Assembly: GCF_014201505.1 (NCBI RefSeq)
Contig: NZ_JACHEO010000002.1
Location: 62,001-126,000, forward strand
Source: Desulfoprunum benzoelyticum
GTDB taxonomy: Bacteria > Desulfobacterota > Desulfobulbia > Desulfobulbales > Desulfocapsaceae
Length of the DNA stretch: 64,000 nucleotides
Direction: 5' to 3'
This document shows positions 36,178 to 45,093 of this stretch, piece by piece. The notes under the pieces are model-generated. The model made no database searches, was not told where the DNA came from, and saw only the letters and a list, made by a program, of their open reading frames with translations. Within the stretch, counting starts at the first letter, position 1; each line of letters begins with the position of its first letter. Position numbers and translations under genes: made by a program.

Positions 36178-37104
36178 ATGGAATCAACGGAGTTTCGTGA
36201 AATGACCGAAAAGGATGACGGGACGTCTGAACCGGAGCAAGTAGCCGATGCCAACGACGTCTTCTATCACATCCGCTTCCGGGAAGATGGCCAGCAGTTT
36301 ACCGCCTCGTCTTCGACGGCGGGGTTGAAACGTGAGACGGGGGTAATGGTCAAAACCGATCATGGTCTCGAACCGGCGCATATCGTCGCCGTCGCTCCCC
36401 CCTGCATGTGGACCGAAAAGCCCCGGCTGGCCTCGTTTGAGACCACCAGGGAAATGACTGCGGAAGAGCAGGAACGCTATGCGCTGCTGATCGATCAGGA
36501 AAAGCAGGCGCAGGCGACCTGCGTTCACCTGATCGCCAAGCATGAATTGGAGATGCGCCTGGTCCGGGTCGAGAAGTTTTTCAACGGCAGTAAGATGATC
36601 TTCTACTTTACCGCCGACAATCGGGTTGACTTCCGCAACCTGGTCAAGGACCTGGTCCAGGAGTTTCGAACCCGGGTGGAGATGCGGCAGGTCGGTGTTC
36701 GTCATGAAACCAAAATGCTGGGCGGCCTCGGAACCTGCGGCCGGGAGTTGTGTTGCGCCTCCTTCATCAAGAAGTTCGATTCGGTCTCCATCAAGATGGC
36801 CAAGGAACAGGATCTCCCCCTCAATCCTTCCAAGATTTCAGGGCTATGCAACCGGCTGCTGTGCTGCCTGACTTACGAGTACGATATCTATCGGAGGCAG
36901 CGTAAGGGGATGCCGAAGGTCGGCAAGAAAATCATGATCGGTGACGCATGTTACCTGGTGAAACGACAGAATCCGTTGCAGGAATCGATAGTTGTGAGTA
37001 ATGAAAAAGGTGAGGACGAGCATCTGCGGAAAGATCAATGGCAGGCCTGTGAACCGTTGAAGAACGAACGGCCCATCAGGAAAGACAGAAAGGTCAAGGA
37101 ATGA
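36178..37104 (+). CDS. PSP1-domain protein, RicT/YaaT-like
   Basis: About 309 residues. The PSP1 domain covers roughly 45-260 and contains GTCGRELCCASFIKKF and GLCNRLLCCLTYEYDIY. In RicT these conserved cysteines take part in binding Fe-S clusters with its partners. In B. subtilis RicT joins RicA and RicF to control RNase Y processing. No RicA/RicF homologue is visible here. Two starts are plausible: ATG 36178, or ATG 36202 with ACGGAG nine bases before it. Its place between holB and metG is a conserved arrangement. Confidence 0.88.
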   Translation: MESTEFREMTEKDDGTSEPEQVADANDVFYHIRFREDGQQFTASSSTAGLKRETGVMVKTDHGLEPAHIVAVAPPCMWTEKPRLASFETTREMTAEEQERYALLIDQEKQAQATCVHLIAKHELEMRLVRVEKFFNGSKMIFYFTADNRVDFRNLVKDLVQEFRTRVEMRQVGVRHETKMLGGLGTCGRELCCASFIKKFDSVSIKMAKEQDLPLNPSKISGLCNRLLCCLTYEYDIYRRQRKGMPKVGKKIMIGDACYLVKRQNPLQESIVVSNEKGEDEHLRKDQWQACEPLKNERPIRKDRKVKE

Positions 37105-37144
37105 CGGCTGCAACCAGCCGGCACAGCTACAGGCATATCAATCG

Positions 37145-39082
37145 ATGACGACGTATATCACAACCCCAATTTACTATGTCAATGCCCAGCCGCATCTCGG
37201 CCACGCCTACACCACCATTGTCGCCGATGCCTACAGCCGCTATCGCCGCCTGATCGGAGATACGGTACGCTTTCAGACGGGCACCGATGAACACGGCGAC
37301 AAGATCGCCGAGGCCGCAGCGAAAGAGGACGTGCCGCCCAAGGTCTATGCCGACCGGATCAGCACCCTTTTCCGGGAGACCTGGCCGCTGCTCGACATTC
37401 ATCCCGATCATTTCATCCGTACCACCGACAAACAGCATGTCGCGGTCGTCCAGTCGATCCTGCAGCAGGTCCATGCCAGTGGCGACATCTATTTCGACGA
37501 GTATTCAGGGTTGTACTGCCGCGGCTGCGAGCGGTTCCTGACCGAAAAGGAACTGGTGGACGGGGTCTGTCCCGATCATCAGGTACCGCCGCAGGAGATC
37601 GCCGAACAGAACTATTTTTTCCGGATGTCGCGCTATCAGGAACGACTGATTAGCCATATCCAGGACAATCCCGAGTTCATCACCCCCGAACGGTATCGCA
37701 ACGAGGTGCTGTCGTTTCTCTCCGAACCGCTGGAAGACCTCTGCATCTCGCGGCCGAAATCCCGTCTGACCTGGGGCATCGAACTGCCCTTCGACTCCGG
37801 TTTTGTCACCTATGTCTGGTTCGATGCCCTCATCAACTACCTGACCGGCATCGGCTACCCTGACGGCGCCGATTTTCAGCGCTTCTGGTCCGCCGCCGAA
37901 CACGTGATCGCCAAGGACATCCTCAAGCCGCACGCCATCTACTGGCCGACGATGCTGATGTCCATGGGCCTGCCTCTCTACCGCCGGCTGCATGTCCACG
38001 GCTATTGGAACGTCGATGATACCAAGATGTCGAAGAGCATCGGCAATGTCGTCCGCCCGGCCCAGCTGGTCGAAGAGTACGGCGTCGATACGCTGCGCTA
38101 TTTCACTTTGCGGGAGATGTCTTTCGGCCTCGATGCCTCCTTCAACCGGGATGCGATCATCGCCCGGAAGAATTCCGATCTGGCGAACGATATCGGTAAT
38201 CTCTTCAGTCGTTCGATTGCGATGCTGCAGAAATATACCGCCGGCCGGGTCCCCGCCCCGGCCACCGACGGTTCAGACGATACGGTGCTGCAACAGGCGG
38301 TCGAGCAGATGCTGCCGATTTACGGCGAGGCGATGGACGGTTTCCAGTTCCATCGCGCCCTGCAGGCGGTTTGGGAGGTCATCAGCCAGGCCAACAAGTA
38401 TATCGTCACCAACGAACCGTGGGTCCTGGCCAAGGACCCGACCCGTTCCGCCCGGCTCCATACGGTCCTCTACAATCTGACCGAGTGTCTGCGGCTGCTG
38501 ACCATGGTCCTGCGGCCGATCATGCCGGGGGCGGCGGCGAAGATGGCCCGCGGCCTGGGGCTGGACCCCGAGCACGAGCTTGTTTCCAGCCTGTCCATGT
38601 GCGGCCGTTGGGGACTGCTCCCGGTCGGCACCGAACTGCAGCCGACGGCGGCGCTGTTTCCCCGGGTCGAAAAGGAAAAAACCAAGGAGACGTTGCCGGC
38701 GGCCGGGAAGAAAATTCCGGAGCCTACGGTCGAGAAGGTCATTGCCGCCAACGTCCTGACCTTTGACCAGTTCCAGCAGGTCGACCTGCGAGTCGCCGAG
38801 ATCATCGCGGCGCAGAAGGTCAAAAAATCCGAAAAATTGCTGGAGCTGACGGTCCTGGTTCCGGAGCAGCGGACCATCGTCGCCGGTATCGGAGAATACT
38901 ACAAACCGCAGGACCTGGTGGGAAAACTGGTGCTGGTGGTGGCCAACTTGAAAACGGTCACCCTGATGGGTATCGAATCCCAGGGGATGGTCCTGGCGGC
39001 GAGGACCATGGTCGATGGCAGGGAGCGTCTGGTCCTGTCGACCGTCAGTGATGAGATGCCGGCAGGCAGCAAGGTGGCTTGA
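37145..39082 (+). CDS. metG: Methionine--tRNA ligase with C-terminal tRNA-binding domain
   Basis: 645 residues. Class I synthetase with the HIGH-equivalent HLGH at 17-20 and KMSKS at about 295-299. A zinc knuckle near residues 120-145 has CRGC and a CPDH pair. The last ~110 residues are the EMAP-like OB domain (VDLRVAEIIAAQKVKKSEKLL), which improves tRNA binding and dimerises the enzyme. The ATG at 37145 opens the catalytic domain directly. It is 40 bases downstream of the PSP1 gene and part of the long operon. Confidence 0.97.
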   Translation: MTTYITTPIYYVNAQPHLGHAYTTIVADAYSRYRRLIGDTVRFQTGTDEHGDKIAEAAAKEDVPPKVYADRISTLFRETWPLLDIHPDHFIRTTDKQHVAVVQSILQQVHASGDIYFDEYSGLYCRGCERFLTEKELVDGVCPDHQVPPQEIAEQNYFFRMSRYQERLISHIQDNPEFITPERYRNEVLSFLSEPLEDLCISRPKSRLTWGIELPFDSGFVTYVWFDALINYLTGIGYPDGADFQRFWSAAEHVIAKDILKPHAIYWPTMLMSMGLPLYRRLHVHGYWNVDDTKMSKSIGNVVRPAQLVEEYGVDTLRYFTLREMSFGLDASFNRDAIIARKNSDLANDIGNLFSRSIAMLQKYTAGRVPAPATDGSDDTVLQQAVEQMLPIYGEAMDGFQFHRALQAVWEVISQANKYIVTNEPWVLAKDPTRSARLHTVLYNLTECLRLLTMVLRPIMPGAAAKMARGLGLDPEHELVSSLSMCGRWGLLPVGTELQPTAALFPRVEKEKTKETLPAAGKKIPEPTVEKVIAANVLTFDQFQQVDLRVAEIIAAQKVKKSEKLLELTVLVPEQRTIVAGIGEYYKPQDLVGKLVLVVANLKTVTLMGIESQGMVLAARTMVDGRERLVLSTVSDEMPAGSKVA

Positions 39083-39097
39083 GCCAGGAGGAGGGAC

Positions 39098-39397
39098 ATG
39101 TTCGTACTCAATAATTTTCTGATGGCCGTGGCGCAACTGGTGGAGTTTCTTCTGGTCGCCTATATGTGGATCGTCATCGGCAGGGCGGTGATCTCCTGGG
39201 TCAGCGCCGATCCCTCCAATCCGATCGTCCGCTTTCTCTATGAAGTGACCGAGCCGCCGCTGCGGCGGATCCGCCGGTATCTGCCGGTCAATATGGGCAG
39301 TATCGATTTCTCGCCGATGATCCTGATCCTGGTGATCATGTTTCTCCAGAATTTCCTCGTCCCGACATTGAAACGTCTTGCCATGGGTCTGGGGTAG
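39098..39397 (+). CDS. YggT-family integral membrane protein
   Basis: 99 residues with two long hydrophobic segments (about 5-32 and 70-93) joined by a loop holding RAVISWVSADPSNPIVRFLYEVTEPPLRRIRRYLP, from which the family is recognised. YggT proteins are linked to osmotic tolerance and, in organisms with DivIVA/SepF, to the division machinery. AGGAGG precedes the ATG. The next gene encodes a DivIVA-like protein, the usual neighbour. Confidence 0.92.
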   Translation: MFVLNNFLMAVAQLVEFLLVAYMWIVIGRAVISWVSADPSNPIVRFLYEVTEPPLRRIRRYLPVNMGSIDFSPMILILVIMFLQNFLVPTLKRLAMGLG

Positions 39398-39442
39398 CGG
39401 ATTGCAGGGACATAGTTCAATTATTTTCAACGGAGCTTCCTC

Positions 39443-40363
39443 ATGTCTATGACGCCACAGGTTATAAAAGATCAGGAATTTCAAATAAAATTCAGGGGAT
39501 ATGATGCAATTGAGGTAAAGGCCTATCTGGATCTGCTGGCAGAGGAGTTTTTTGAACTGTACGAGCAGAACAGGGTTCTGGCCGAGGATATCGAAGGATT
39601 GACCGTAGAAAAACAGACCCTCGAGTCGGAGCGGGAAAAACTGGAGAAGGAAATCAAATCCCTGCGGGACGAACTTCAGCAAGCCCGAACCGGGGCGGAA
39701 CGCAAGGATGATGATCTTGCCGCTCTGCAGCAGGAGATAAAGGAACTGAAGTCCCAACTCGATGGAAGCCGTAAAGAGACGGACCTGGCGAAAGAAGTCG
39801 TGGACGCGGTTGAGAGGCGGATGAAGTCGGAACAGGAAAAGGCGGCGATGCGGTTGCGGGAGGAAGTGGAGGCTGTCGAGTCACGGGTTGCCGAGGAGAG
39901 GGAGCAGAGCGGTCAACTGAGACTTGAAAATGAACAACTGCGCCAGCGTCTGGAACTGCTCGAACAACAGCACCAGGAACTGAAGAAGGACGAAATGGAT
40001 TTCAAGACGGCCATTGTTGCCGCCCAGAAATTCTCTGAAGACCTGAGGAGACGAGTGGAAGAAGAGACCGCGGAGTTGATGGAGAAGGCAAGGCAGGATG
40101 TCGAGCTTTTCCGTCGCAAGGCCCATGAAGAACTGGCCCGTCTGCCGATCGAGATCGAAAGGCTGCAGAACAGGCGGGTCGAGGTCCGTGAGGAGTTGAA
40201 ATCACTGTTGAGCACCTACCTCCAGCAACTTGATACCTTTCCCGGCAGTAAGGATTCCGAGTCGGAGGGAGACCTGATGGAATTGTATCAGACTATCCAG
40301 TTGCCGGATGTCGGAGCGCTTCCTTCCGAAGAAATCGACACTCTCAATCCGGATCTTTCCTGA
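39443..40363 (+). CDS. DivIVA-domain coiled-coil protein
   Basis: 306 residues. The N-terminal ~50 contain the DivIVA membrane-binding pattern (FQIKFRGYDAIEVKAYLDLLAEEF). Residues about 50-270 are almost entirely charged heptads, a long coiled coil, followed by a short acidic tail. DivIVA-type proteins mark curved membrane and recruit division or polarity factors. The alanine-poor, Glu/Lys/Arg-rich rod is longer than in B. subtilis DivIVA (164 residues). It follows YggT by 45 bases. Confidence 0.88.
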   Translation: MSMTPQVIKDQEFQIKFRGYDAIEVKAYLDLLAEEFFELYEQNRVLAEDIEGLTVEKQTLESEREKLEKEIKSLRDELQQARTGAERKDDDLAALQQEIKELKSQLDGSRKETDLAKEVVDAVERRMKSEQEKAAMRLREEVEAVESRVAEEREQSGQLRLENEQLRQRLELLEQQHQELKKDEMDFKTAIVAAQKFSEDLRRRVEEETAELMEKARQDVELFRRKAHEELARLPIEIERLQNRRVEVREELKSLLSTYLQQLDTFPGSKDSESEGDLMELYQTIQLPDVGALPSEEIDTLNPDLS

Positions 40364-40415
40364 TCAACGCCGGCAAGGGGAAATCGAAATCGACCGGATG
40401 GCTTGGGGAATGACG

Positions 40416-40742
40416 ATGGAAACCGACGAATCGGCGTTGCCTTGCCTTACAGTACAGAGAGACGGCTCGGTCGGCATCTGGATATACGTGCAACCCAGGG
40501 CCTCGAAATCCGCCATCGCCGGCATGCATGATGGATGCCTGAAACTGGCAATCACCTCCCCTCCGGTCGATAACAAGGCGAATCGCGCCGTTACCGCATT
40601 TCTTGCCGATTTTCTGAATATACCCCGGAAAAACATAAGATTGATCAGTGGTGACAAATCCCGACGCAAACTGTTCGGGATCGCTGGCAGCACACTGATT
40701 GAATTGCAGGAGCGGATCATGCCGATCGTCCTGAGGGGATAA
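40416..40742 (+). CDS. UPF0235/DUF167 family protein
   Basis: 108 residues with the family core: IYVQPRASKSAIAG, LKLAITSPPVDNKANRAVTAFLADFL, then ISGDKSRRKLFGIAG. The fold is small alpha/beta and the function unknown, often encoded beside YggT as here. I place the start at ATG 40416, six bases after GGGGA; ATGs at 40398 and 40410 are in frame and possible. Confidence 0.88.
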   Translation: METDESALPCLTVQRDGSVGIWIYVQPRASKSAIAGMHDGCLKLAITSPPVDNKANRAVTAFLADFLNIPRKNIRLISGDKSRRKLFGIAGSTLIELQERIMPIVLRG

Positions 40743-40770
40743 TCATGACGCTGTTGAAAAGGGGGAAAGG

Positions 40771-41463
40771 ATGAAGCGATTTGTCATTGGTAATTGGAAA
40801 TGCAACAAGAACATCGATGATGCCCGCCGTTGGTTCGATACCTTCGCTTCGCTCTATCGGCCGACGCCGGGGGTTGAGGTCGCCATCGCCCCGTCGTTCA
40901 TCTGCCTGGCGGACCTGGCCGTTCATGTGAAGGAACTCGGTCTCCATAATGTATCCCTGGCGGCCCAGGATATCTCACCCTTCCCGAAAGGCGGTTACAC
41001 CGGGGCAATCGCCGCCGATATGGTCCGTGGTCTCGCCGACTACGTCATTGTCGGCCATTCGGAACGCCGGCGCTATTTTCATGAAACAGTTCAGGATGTC
41101 GTCAACAAGGTCCACGAGGCGGTGGATTTCGGACTGCGGCCTGTTCTCTGCGTCGAACCGGCATCGGCGATGTCGCAACTGGCGCCATTGACCGATATCG
41201 ACTGTGAGAAGATGATTATCGCCTACTGCCCGGTCGATCCGCTGACCTTCAGGATACCGGAATCGCCGGAGAAGGTCGGTGAGGGAATCGGGTTTGTCGC
41301 CGAGATGCATCCGAACCGGGCGATAGTCTATGGCGGCTCGATAACGCCTGACAATGCTGCCGAGTACCTGGCGTTGACCGGACTTTCCGGGGTGATGATC
41401 GGTGCCGCGAGTCTCAAGGCTGAATCGTTTGCCAACATATGTAATCTGGCCGGGGCCCATTGA
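40771..41463 (+). CDS. Triosephosphate isomerase-like protein lacking the catalytic glutamate
   Basis: 230 residues, about 20 shorter than typical TpiA. The Asn/Lys pair GNWKCN (Asn8, Lys10), electrophilic His in VGHSERR (His96) and the phosphate-binding YGGS (187-190) are all present. However, the segment that should read AYEPxWAIGTG is AYCPVDPLTFRIPES: the catalytic Glu is Cys153 and the flexible loop 6 motif is absent. The VLCVGE motif is also altered to VLCVEP. It should therefore be inactive or perform another reaction on a related phosphate ligand. A ribosome site AGGGGGAAAGG supports translation. It is part of the ychF-to-DUF533 gene series. It could alternatively be the only TpiA with relocated chemistry, which I consider unlikely. 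Confidence 0.85.
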   Translation: MKRFVIGNWKCNKNIDDARRWFDTFASLYRPTPGVEVAIAPSFICLADLAVHVKELGLHNVSLAAQDISPFPKGGYTGAIAADMVRGLADYVIVGHSERRRYFHETVQDVVNKVHEAVDFGLRPVLCVEPASAMSQLAPLTDIDCEKMIIAYCPVDPLTFRIPESPEKVGEGIGFVAEMHPNRAIVYGGSITPDNAAEYLALTGLSGVMIGAASLKAESFANICNLAGAH

Positions 41464-41590
41464 AACGGCACTCTCGGAATGGATCGATGTTCCGGATCAT
41501 ATCCTGTCGGGTTGATGAGGCTGGACCTCATGCGAAGGCGATGCGGGAAACTCTGGTGGACTGAAAAACATTTATGAACAACGGACTGAT

Positions 41591-42274
41591 ATGATAAACG
41601 CTGAAAAATTGTTGGGACAGGTTCTAGGGGGAGTTCTTGGCAAGAAGAACGGCAAAGGAAAGAAAAAGCTGATGAACGGGTTGACGTCAGGGGCGGGGCT
41701 GATGACGGCCATCGGCCTTGCCGTCGGTGCCTACGAGATTCTGAAGGATAAGAAGACGGGCGGAGCGATGGCGATGCCCGGAATGCCGGGTCCGCCACCT
41801 CCTCCATTTCCCGGGCCTGGGCAGACGGCCAGCGACCCGGTTTCATCACCACCGCCGGTTCCACCCCCCCAGTGGACAACCGCTCCTCCCGTTGCGCCGG
41901 TTTCCGCAAGTCCTGCACCGAGGTTGGGCTCTGAGGAAATTGCCCGTCGGATGATCCAGGTCATGGTTGCCGCTGCCCATGCCGATGGGACGATGGATGA
42001 GCGGGAGGAGAGGGCGATTCTCGACAAGCTGCGTGCAATCGATCTCTCCCAGGAAGAGAGGATGTTTCTGCTGGATGAACTGCACCACCCCAGGGATGTT
42101 GCCTCTCTGGTGGCTGGAATGAGTGATTCTTCGACCGCCAAAGTTATGTATATGCTGGCCTTTTCTACAGTCGAGGTCGATGCCGAGGTCGAGAGGGCAT
42201 GGTTGAACGAGCTGGCCACGGGGCTTGGCCTCAGCCCGGCGGTGCAGGCGTTTATCGAGGAACAGAACCGGTAG
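41591..42274 (+). CDS. DUF533/TerB-like protein (YebE type)
   Basis: 227 residues. The N-terminus is basic with a GLMTAIGLAVGAYEIL hydrophobic stretch (about 35-52). A Pro/Gly-rich linker (about 60-115) follows. The C-terminal TerB-like helical domain has IQVMVAAAHADGTMDEREERAIL and FSTVEVDAEVERAWL, the acidic TerB pattern that can bind metal. Function in E. coli YebE is unknown. The ATG has no clear ribosome site, and a 127-base gap separates it from the isomerase-like gene. Confidence 0.85.
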   Translation: MINAEKLLGQVLGGVLGKKNGKGKKKLMNGLTSGAGLMTAIGLAVGAYEILKDKKTGGAMAMPGMPGPPPPPFPGPGQTASDPVSSPPPVPPPQWTTAPPVAPVSASPAPRLGSEEIARRMIQVMVAAAHADGTMDEREERAILDKLRAIDLSQEERMFLLDELHHPRDVASLVAGMSDSSTAKVMYMLAFSTVEVDAEVERAWLNELATGLGLSPAVQAFIEEQNR

Positions 42275-42312
42275 GCTCGATTTCCATCCGTTGTCTCCCC
42301 GTCTCGTCAGGG

Positions 42313-43995
42313 TTATTCACGCTTCTTCGGCAACAGGAAGGAGACGACAAATCCAACTGCGTAGACCCCGGCCAGGCCGAGACCAAAAAGACCCATGGTG
42401 CCGAGGAATCCCTGCCTGTCGGAGAGTTGATCGGCAAGGATGAGGATCGAAGAGCCGACGATCAGGGCGGCGATGATCATCGCAATCCCCATCACCCGAC
42501 TGGCCAGGTCGATCTTGTCGGCCATATGCTCTATTCGTTTCATCTCCAGATTGAGCGTGAAACGGCGATGGCGGATATGGTCGAGAAACCTCTGGATATC
42601 TTTTGGGATATACTCTAAAAGTTCGAAATATCCAGTCGCAGCCTTCAGCAGACGGTCCTTGAGGGCGTTGTAGCCGTACCTGTTGATGACGATTTCCTGG
42701 ATCTGCGGTTCGACGTGGGCCAGGACATCAAAAGTCGGGTCGAAATGGGCGGCGACGCCTTCGATGGTGGTGAGGGCCTTGGTCAGGAGCATCAGGTCGC
42801 CGGGGCATTGCAGGTGATAGCTCTGCAACATCTCGAAAAATTCGGTCAGCAGTGTGCTGATATCGAGATGCTGCAGATCGGCATTTTGAAAGTGGCTTAT
42901 CAGGTGCTGCAGATCGGCGCGAAAATCGCGTCGATCCGTCTTGGCCGGGTCGGTGTCGGTCAGTTCGACGACGACCCGGCAGAGCTTTTCGATGTCGCCG
43001 CGGATGACCCCGGCGACGAGATCGATGAGCTGCTCGGTGGTCTTCCGGTCAAGCTGGCCGGTCATGCCGCAGTCGATGAAACAGAGCGATCCGTCCGCCA
43101 GCAGAAAGATGTTGCCGGGGTGCGGGTCGGCATGGAAGAACCCGAAGCGCAGACACTGTTTGAAAACGGCGTCGGTGCCCTTGGCGACGATGGCCCTGCG
43201 TTCCTGCGGGCTGAGACTGTCCGGTTGGATGGTTGAAAGGAGACGGCCGTGGATTTCCTCGAGGGTCAGGACATGGCGAGTCGTCGCCGGCCAGTAGACC
43301 TTCGGAAAGTGGATGTTCGGATCGTTCTCGAAATAGCGGCGGAGGCGATCGGTCGATTGCCCCTCATAGATCAGGTTGACCTCCTTGGCCAGTTCCCGGG
43401 AAAATTCCTTCACCACGGCGACCGGGCTGTAGCCGAGGTTGGAAAAGTACTGTTCAACGATCTGGGACAGGCTCTCGAGCAGGGCCATATCCTCTTCCAC
43501 CAGCTGCCGGCTGTCCGGTCGCAGCACCTTGATGACGACATTCTGGCCATCGCGGAGGGTGGCCCGATGCACCTGGGCCATCGAGGCGGCGGCAATGGGT
43601 GTTTCCTCGATCGATGAGAAGAGCTCGTCGAGCCGCCCGGGGAAATCCATACTCAGGACCTCGTAGATCTCGCTGAACGGGACTTCGGAACAGTTGTCCT
43701 GCAGCTTCTTCAGCTCCTCGGCCCATTCGGCAGGGATCAGGTCGGGACGGGTCGACAGGATCTGGCCGCATTTGATGAAGGTCGGGCCCAGTTCCTCGAG
43801 GACCTGGCGAAACCGCACCGGCCTGGGGATGTTGCTGGAGGCGGCGGCATCCGGACCTTCGACTTCCCTGTCGAGGAGCCGACTGATGCCGGAATCGATC
43901 AGGACCTGGCGGAATCCATAGGCGGACAGGACCTTGATGATCTCCGCCAGCCGTTTGGTATTGCGAATGGTCCGGGTGATGGTCGTTATTTTCAT
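42313..43995 (-). CDS. UbiB/AarF/ABC1-family atypical kinase
   Basis: 560 residues. The family hallmarks are the KxGQ motif in FIKCGQILSTRPD near residue 75, the Ala-rich loop AAASMAQVH, the lysine in VVIKVLRPD, HADPHPGNIF and the DCG metal motif in CFIDCGMTG. The last ~60 residues form two membrane helices. UbiB supports quinone biosynthesis, probably by handling lipid intermediates; in a menaquinone-based sulfate reducer the partner is uncertain. It ends 38 bases from the convergent DUF533 gene; the ATG at 43995 opens MKITTITRT. Confidence 0.93.
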   Translation of the reverse strand: MKITTITRTIRNTKRLAEIIKVLSAYGFRQVLIDSGISRLLDREVEGPDAAASSNIPRPVRFRQVLEELGPTFIKCGQILSTRPDLIPAEWAEELKKLQDNCSEVPFSEIYEVLSMDFPGRLDELFSSIEETPIAAASMAQVHRATLRDGQNVVIKVLRPDSRQLVEEDMALLESLSQIVEQYFSNLGYSPVAVVKEFSRELAKEVNLIYEGQSTDRLRRYFENDPNIHFPKVYWPATTRHVLTLEEIHGRLLSTIQPDSLSPQERRAIVAKGTDAVFKQCLRFGFFHADPHPGNIFLLADGSLCFIDCGMTGQLDRKTTEQLIDLVAGVIRGDIEKLCRVVVELTDTDPAKTDRRDFRADLQHLISHFQNADLQHLDISTLLTEFFEMLQSYHLQCPGDLMLLTKALTTIEGVAAHFDPTFDVLAHVEPQIQEIVINRYGYNALKDRLLKAATGYFELLEYIPKDIQRFLDHIRHRRFTLNLEMKRIEHMADKIDLASRVMGIAMIIAALIVGSSILILADQLSDRQGFLGTMGLFGLGLAGVYAVGFVVSFLLPKKRE

Positions 43996-44240
43996 GGAAT
44001 GGCGAGGTCATCAATGGCTGAGGGACACCGGTAAATCAAATTGTGCGGCGGCTGTCGGGCATATTCCGAGGGTGTTGTGGTGAAATCAGAGGGAGCCCCC
44101 CTGCTTGTTGAAGCATATATTTTTTTAGGAAAAAAAAGCAAATCGAATGAACCGTTGCCGTCTTTTGACCGATGTCACCGAGGCTTGTCCGGACCGGCAG
44201 AGTTCCCCTCCAGGTCGTGTGGGATGGAGAGAGCTTGATA

Positions 44241-44966
44241 TCATGCGAGCGGCAGGATCTCGTCTCGAAGGCGCCATTTTCGTGGTAACGTGTACGCCTC
44301 GTTGATCAACTGCTTTAGCTGGGGGCGTATATCCTTCAAAGCGGGAAGAGGCGAGATTGTCGGCAGAAGGTCGCAGGCAGGCAGGGGAGGATGCAGTCGC
44401 ATTTTTTCATCGAGGCCATGGTGGGCGTCTATGGTGGAGGATGCCATCAACTCGTTGGGATCGGGGTTGTCAATCCGGCGGATAAAGCTCATAATGCTGT
44501 CGATATCGTTTCTACGATAGAACAGGTTGATCTGTTCGCGAATTGTTTCCTGTTCCTCGGTCAGTTCCGACAATGTTTTGCGATAGGATTCGATATGGCC
44601 GGCAAGCGATTCGTAGATATCGTAGAACATGTTGCGAAATCGTGACCGTCTGGACCATCCCCTGGATTTCATCCCGCTGAAGACCCGTCTCCGGATTGAC
44701 GCCGATTGGACGAAATAGGGATCGTAGTAGAATTCCTGCGGCAGACCGACAAGATCGATAAAACGATGGATCAGGTGTTCGTCATGGAGGAGGATATAGA
44801 TGCGGATCAGATCGAATCCAATGCTGCTTTCCAGTTCGAGCGAGGAGGCCGTGAGCCGCTGTTGATAGAGGTCTGTGTCGTCCTCTATGCGTTTGCGAAA
44901 ACCGAAATAGCGTTCGGCAATCTCTTTTTTGACCTCAAGCGACAGTATCTTTGTAATATCATCCAT
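44241..44966 (-). CDS. Unknown helical protein, 241 residues
   Basis: I do not recognise a family. After MDDITKILSLEVKKEIAERYFGFRKRIED it is helical and charged, with conserved-looking aromatic/basic patches such as LPQEFYYDPYF and SRFRNMFYDIYE, and two helices (ESYRKTLSELTEEQETIREQ and NLFYRRNDIDSIMSFIRR) that may form a coiled coil. There is no signal peptide or membrane span. The ATG 44966 follows GGAGGG by nine bases; an earlier in-frame start would add 38 residues overlapping the divergent dnaG region. It is encoded back to back with dnaG and 245 bases downstream of the ubiB start. Confidence 0.75.
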   Translation of the reverse strand: MDDITKILSLEVKKEIAERYFGFRKRIEDDTDLYQQRLTASSLELESSIGFDLIRIYILLHDEHLIHRFIDLVGLPQEFYYDPYFVQSASIRRRVFSGMKSRGWSRRSRFRNMFYDIYESLAGHIESYRKTLSELTEEQETIREQINLFYRRNDIDSIMSFIRRIDNPDPNELMASSTIDAHHGLDEKMRLHPPLPACDLLPTISPLPALKDIRPQLKQLINEAYTLPRKWRLRDEILPLA

Positions 44967-45093
44967 GGCGTAATGCCCTCCAGGCCATTGCGGCAGATCT
45001 TCGGTAACCGGCCGGTATCGATGGAGGCGGTCGGATATGGTTGCAGTATAGTCTCTTGCCGGCCGAGAATCACCACCCATTTTGGATAACGAA

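Noticed and set aside
44102-44127. TGCTT/AAGCA mini-hairpin followed by a T-run on the plus strand
   Set aside because: The stem has five weak pairs and no plus-strand gene ends upstream, so it has nothing to terminate.
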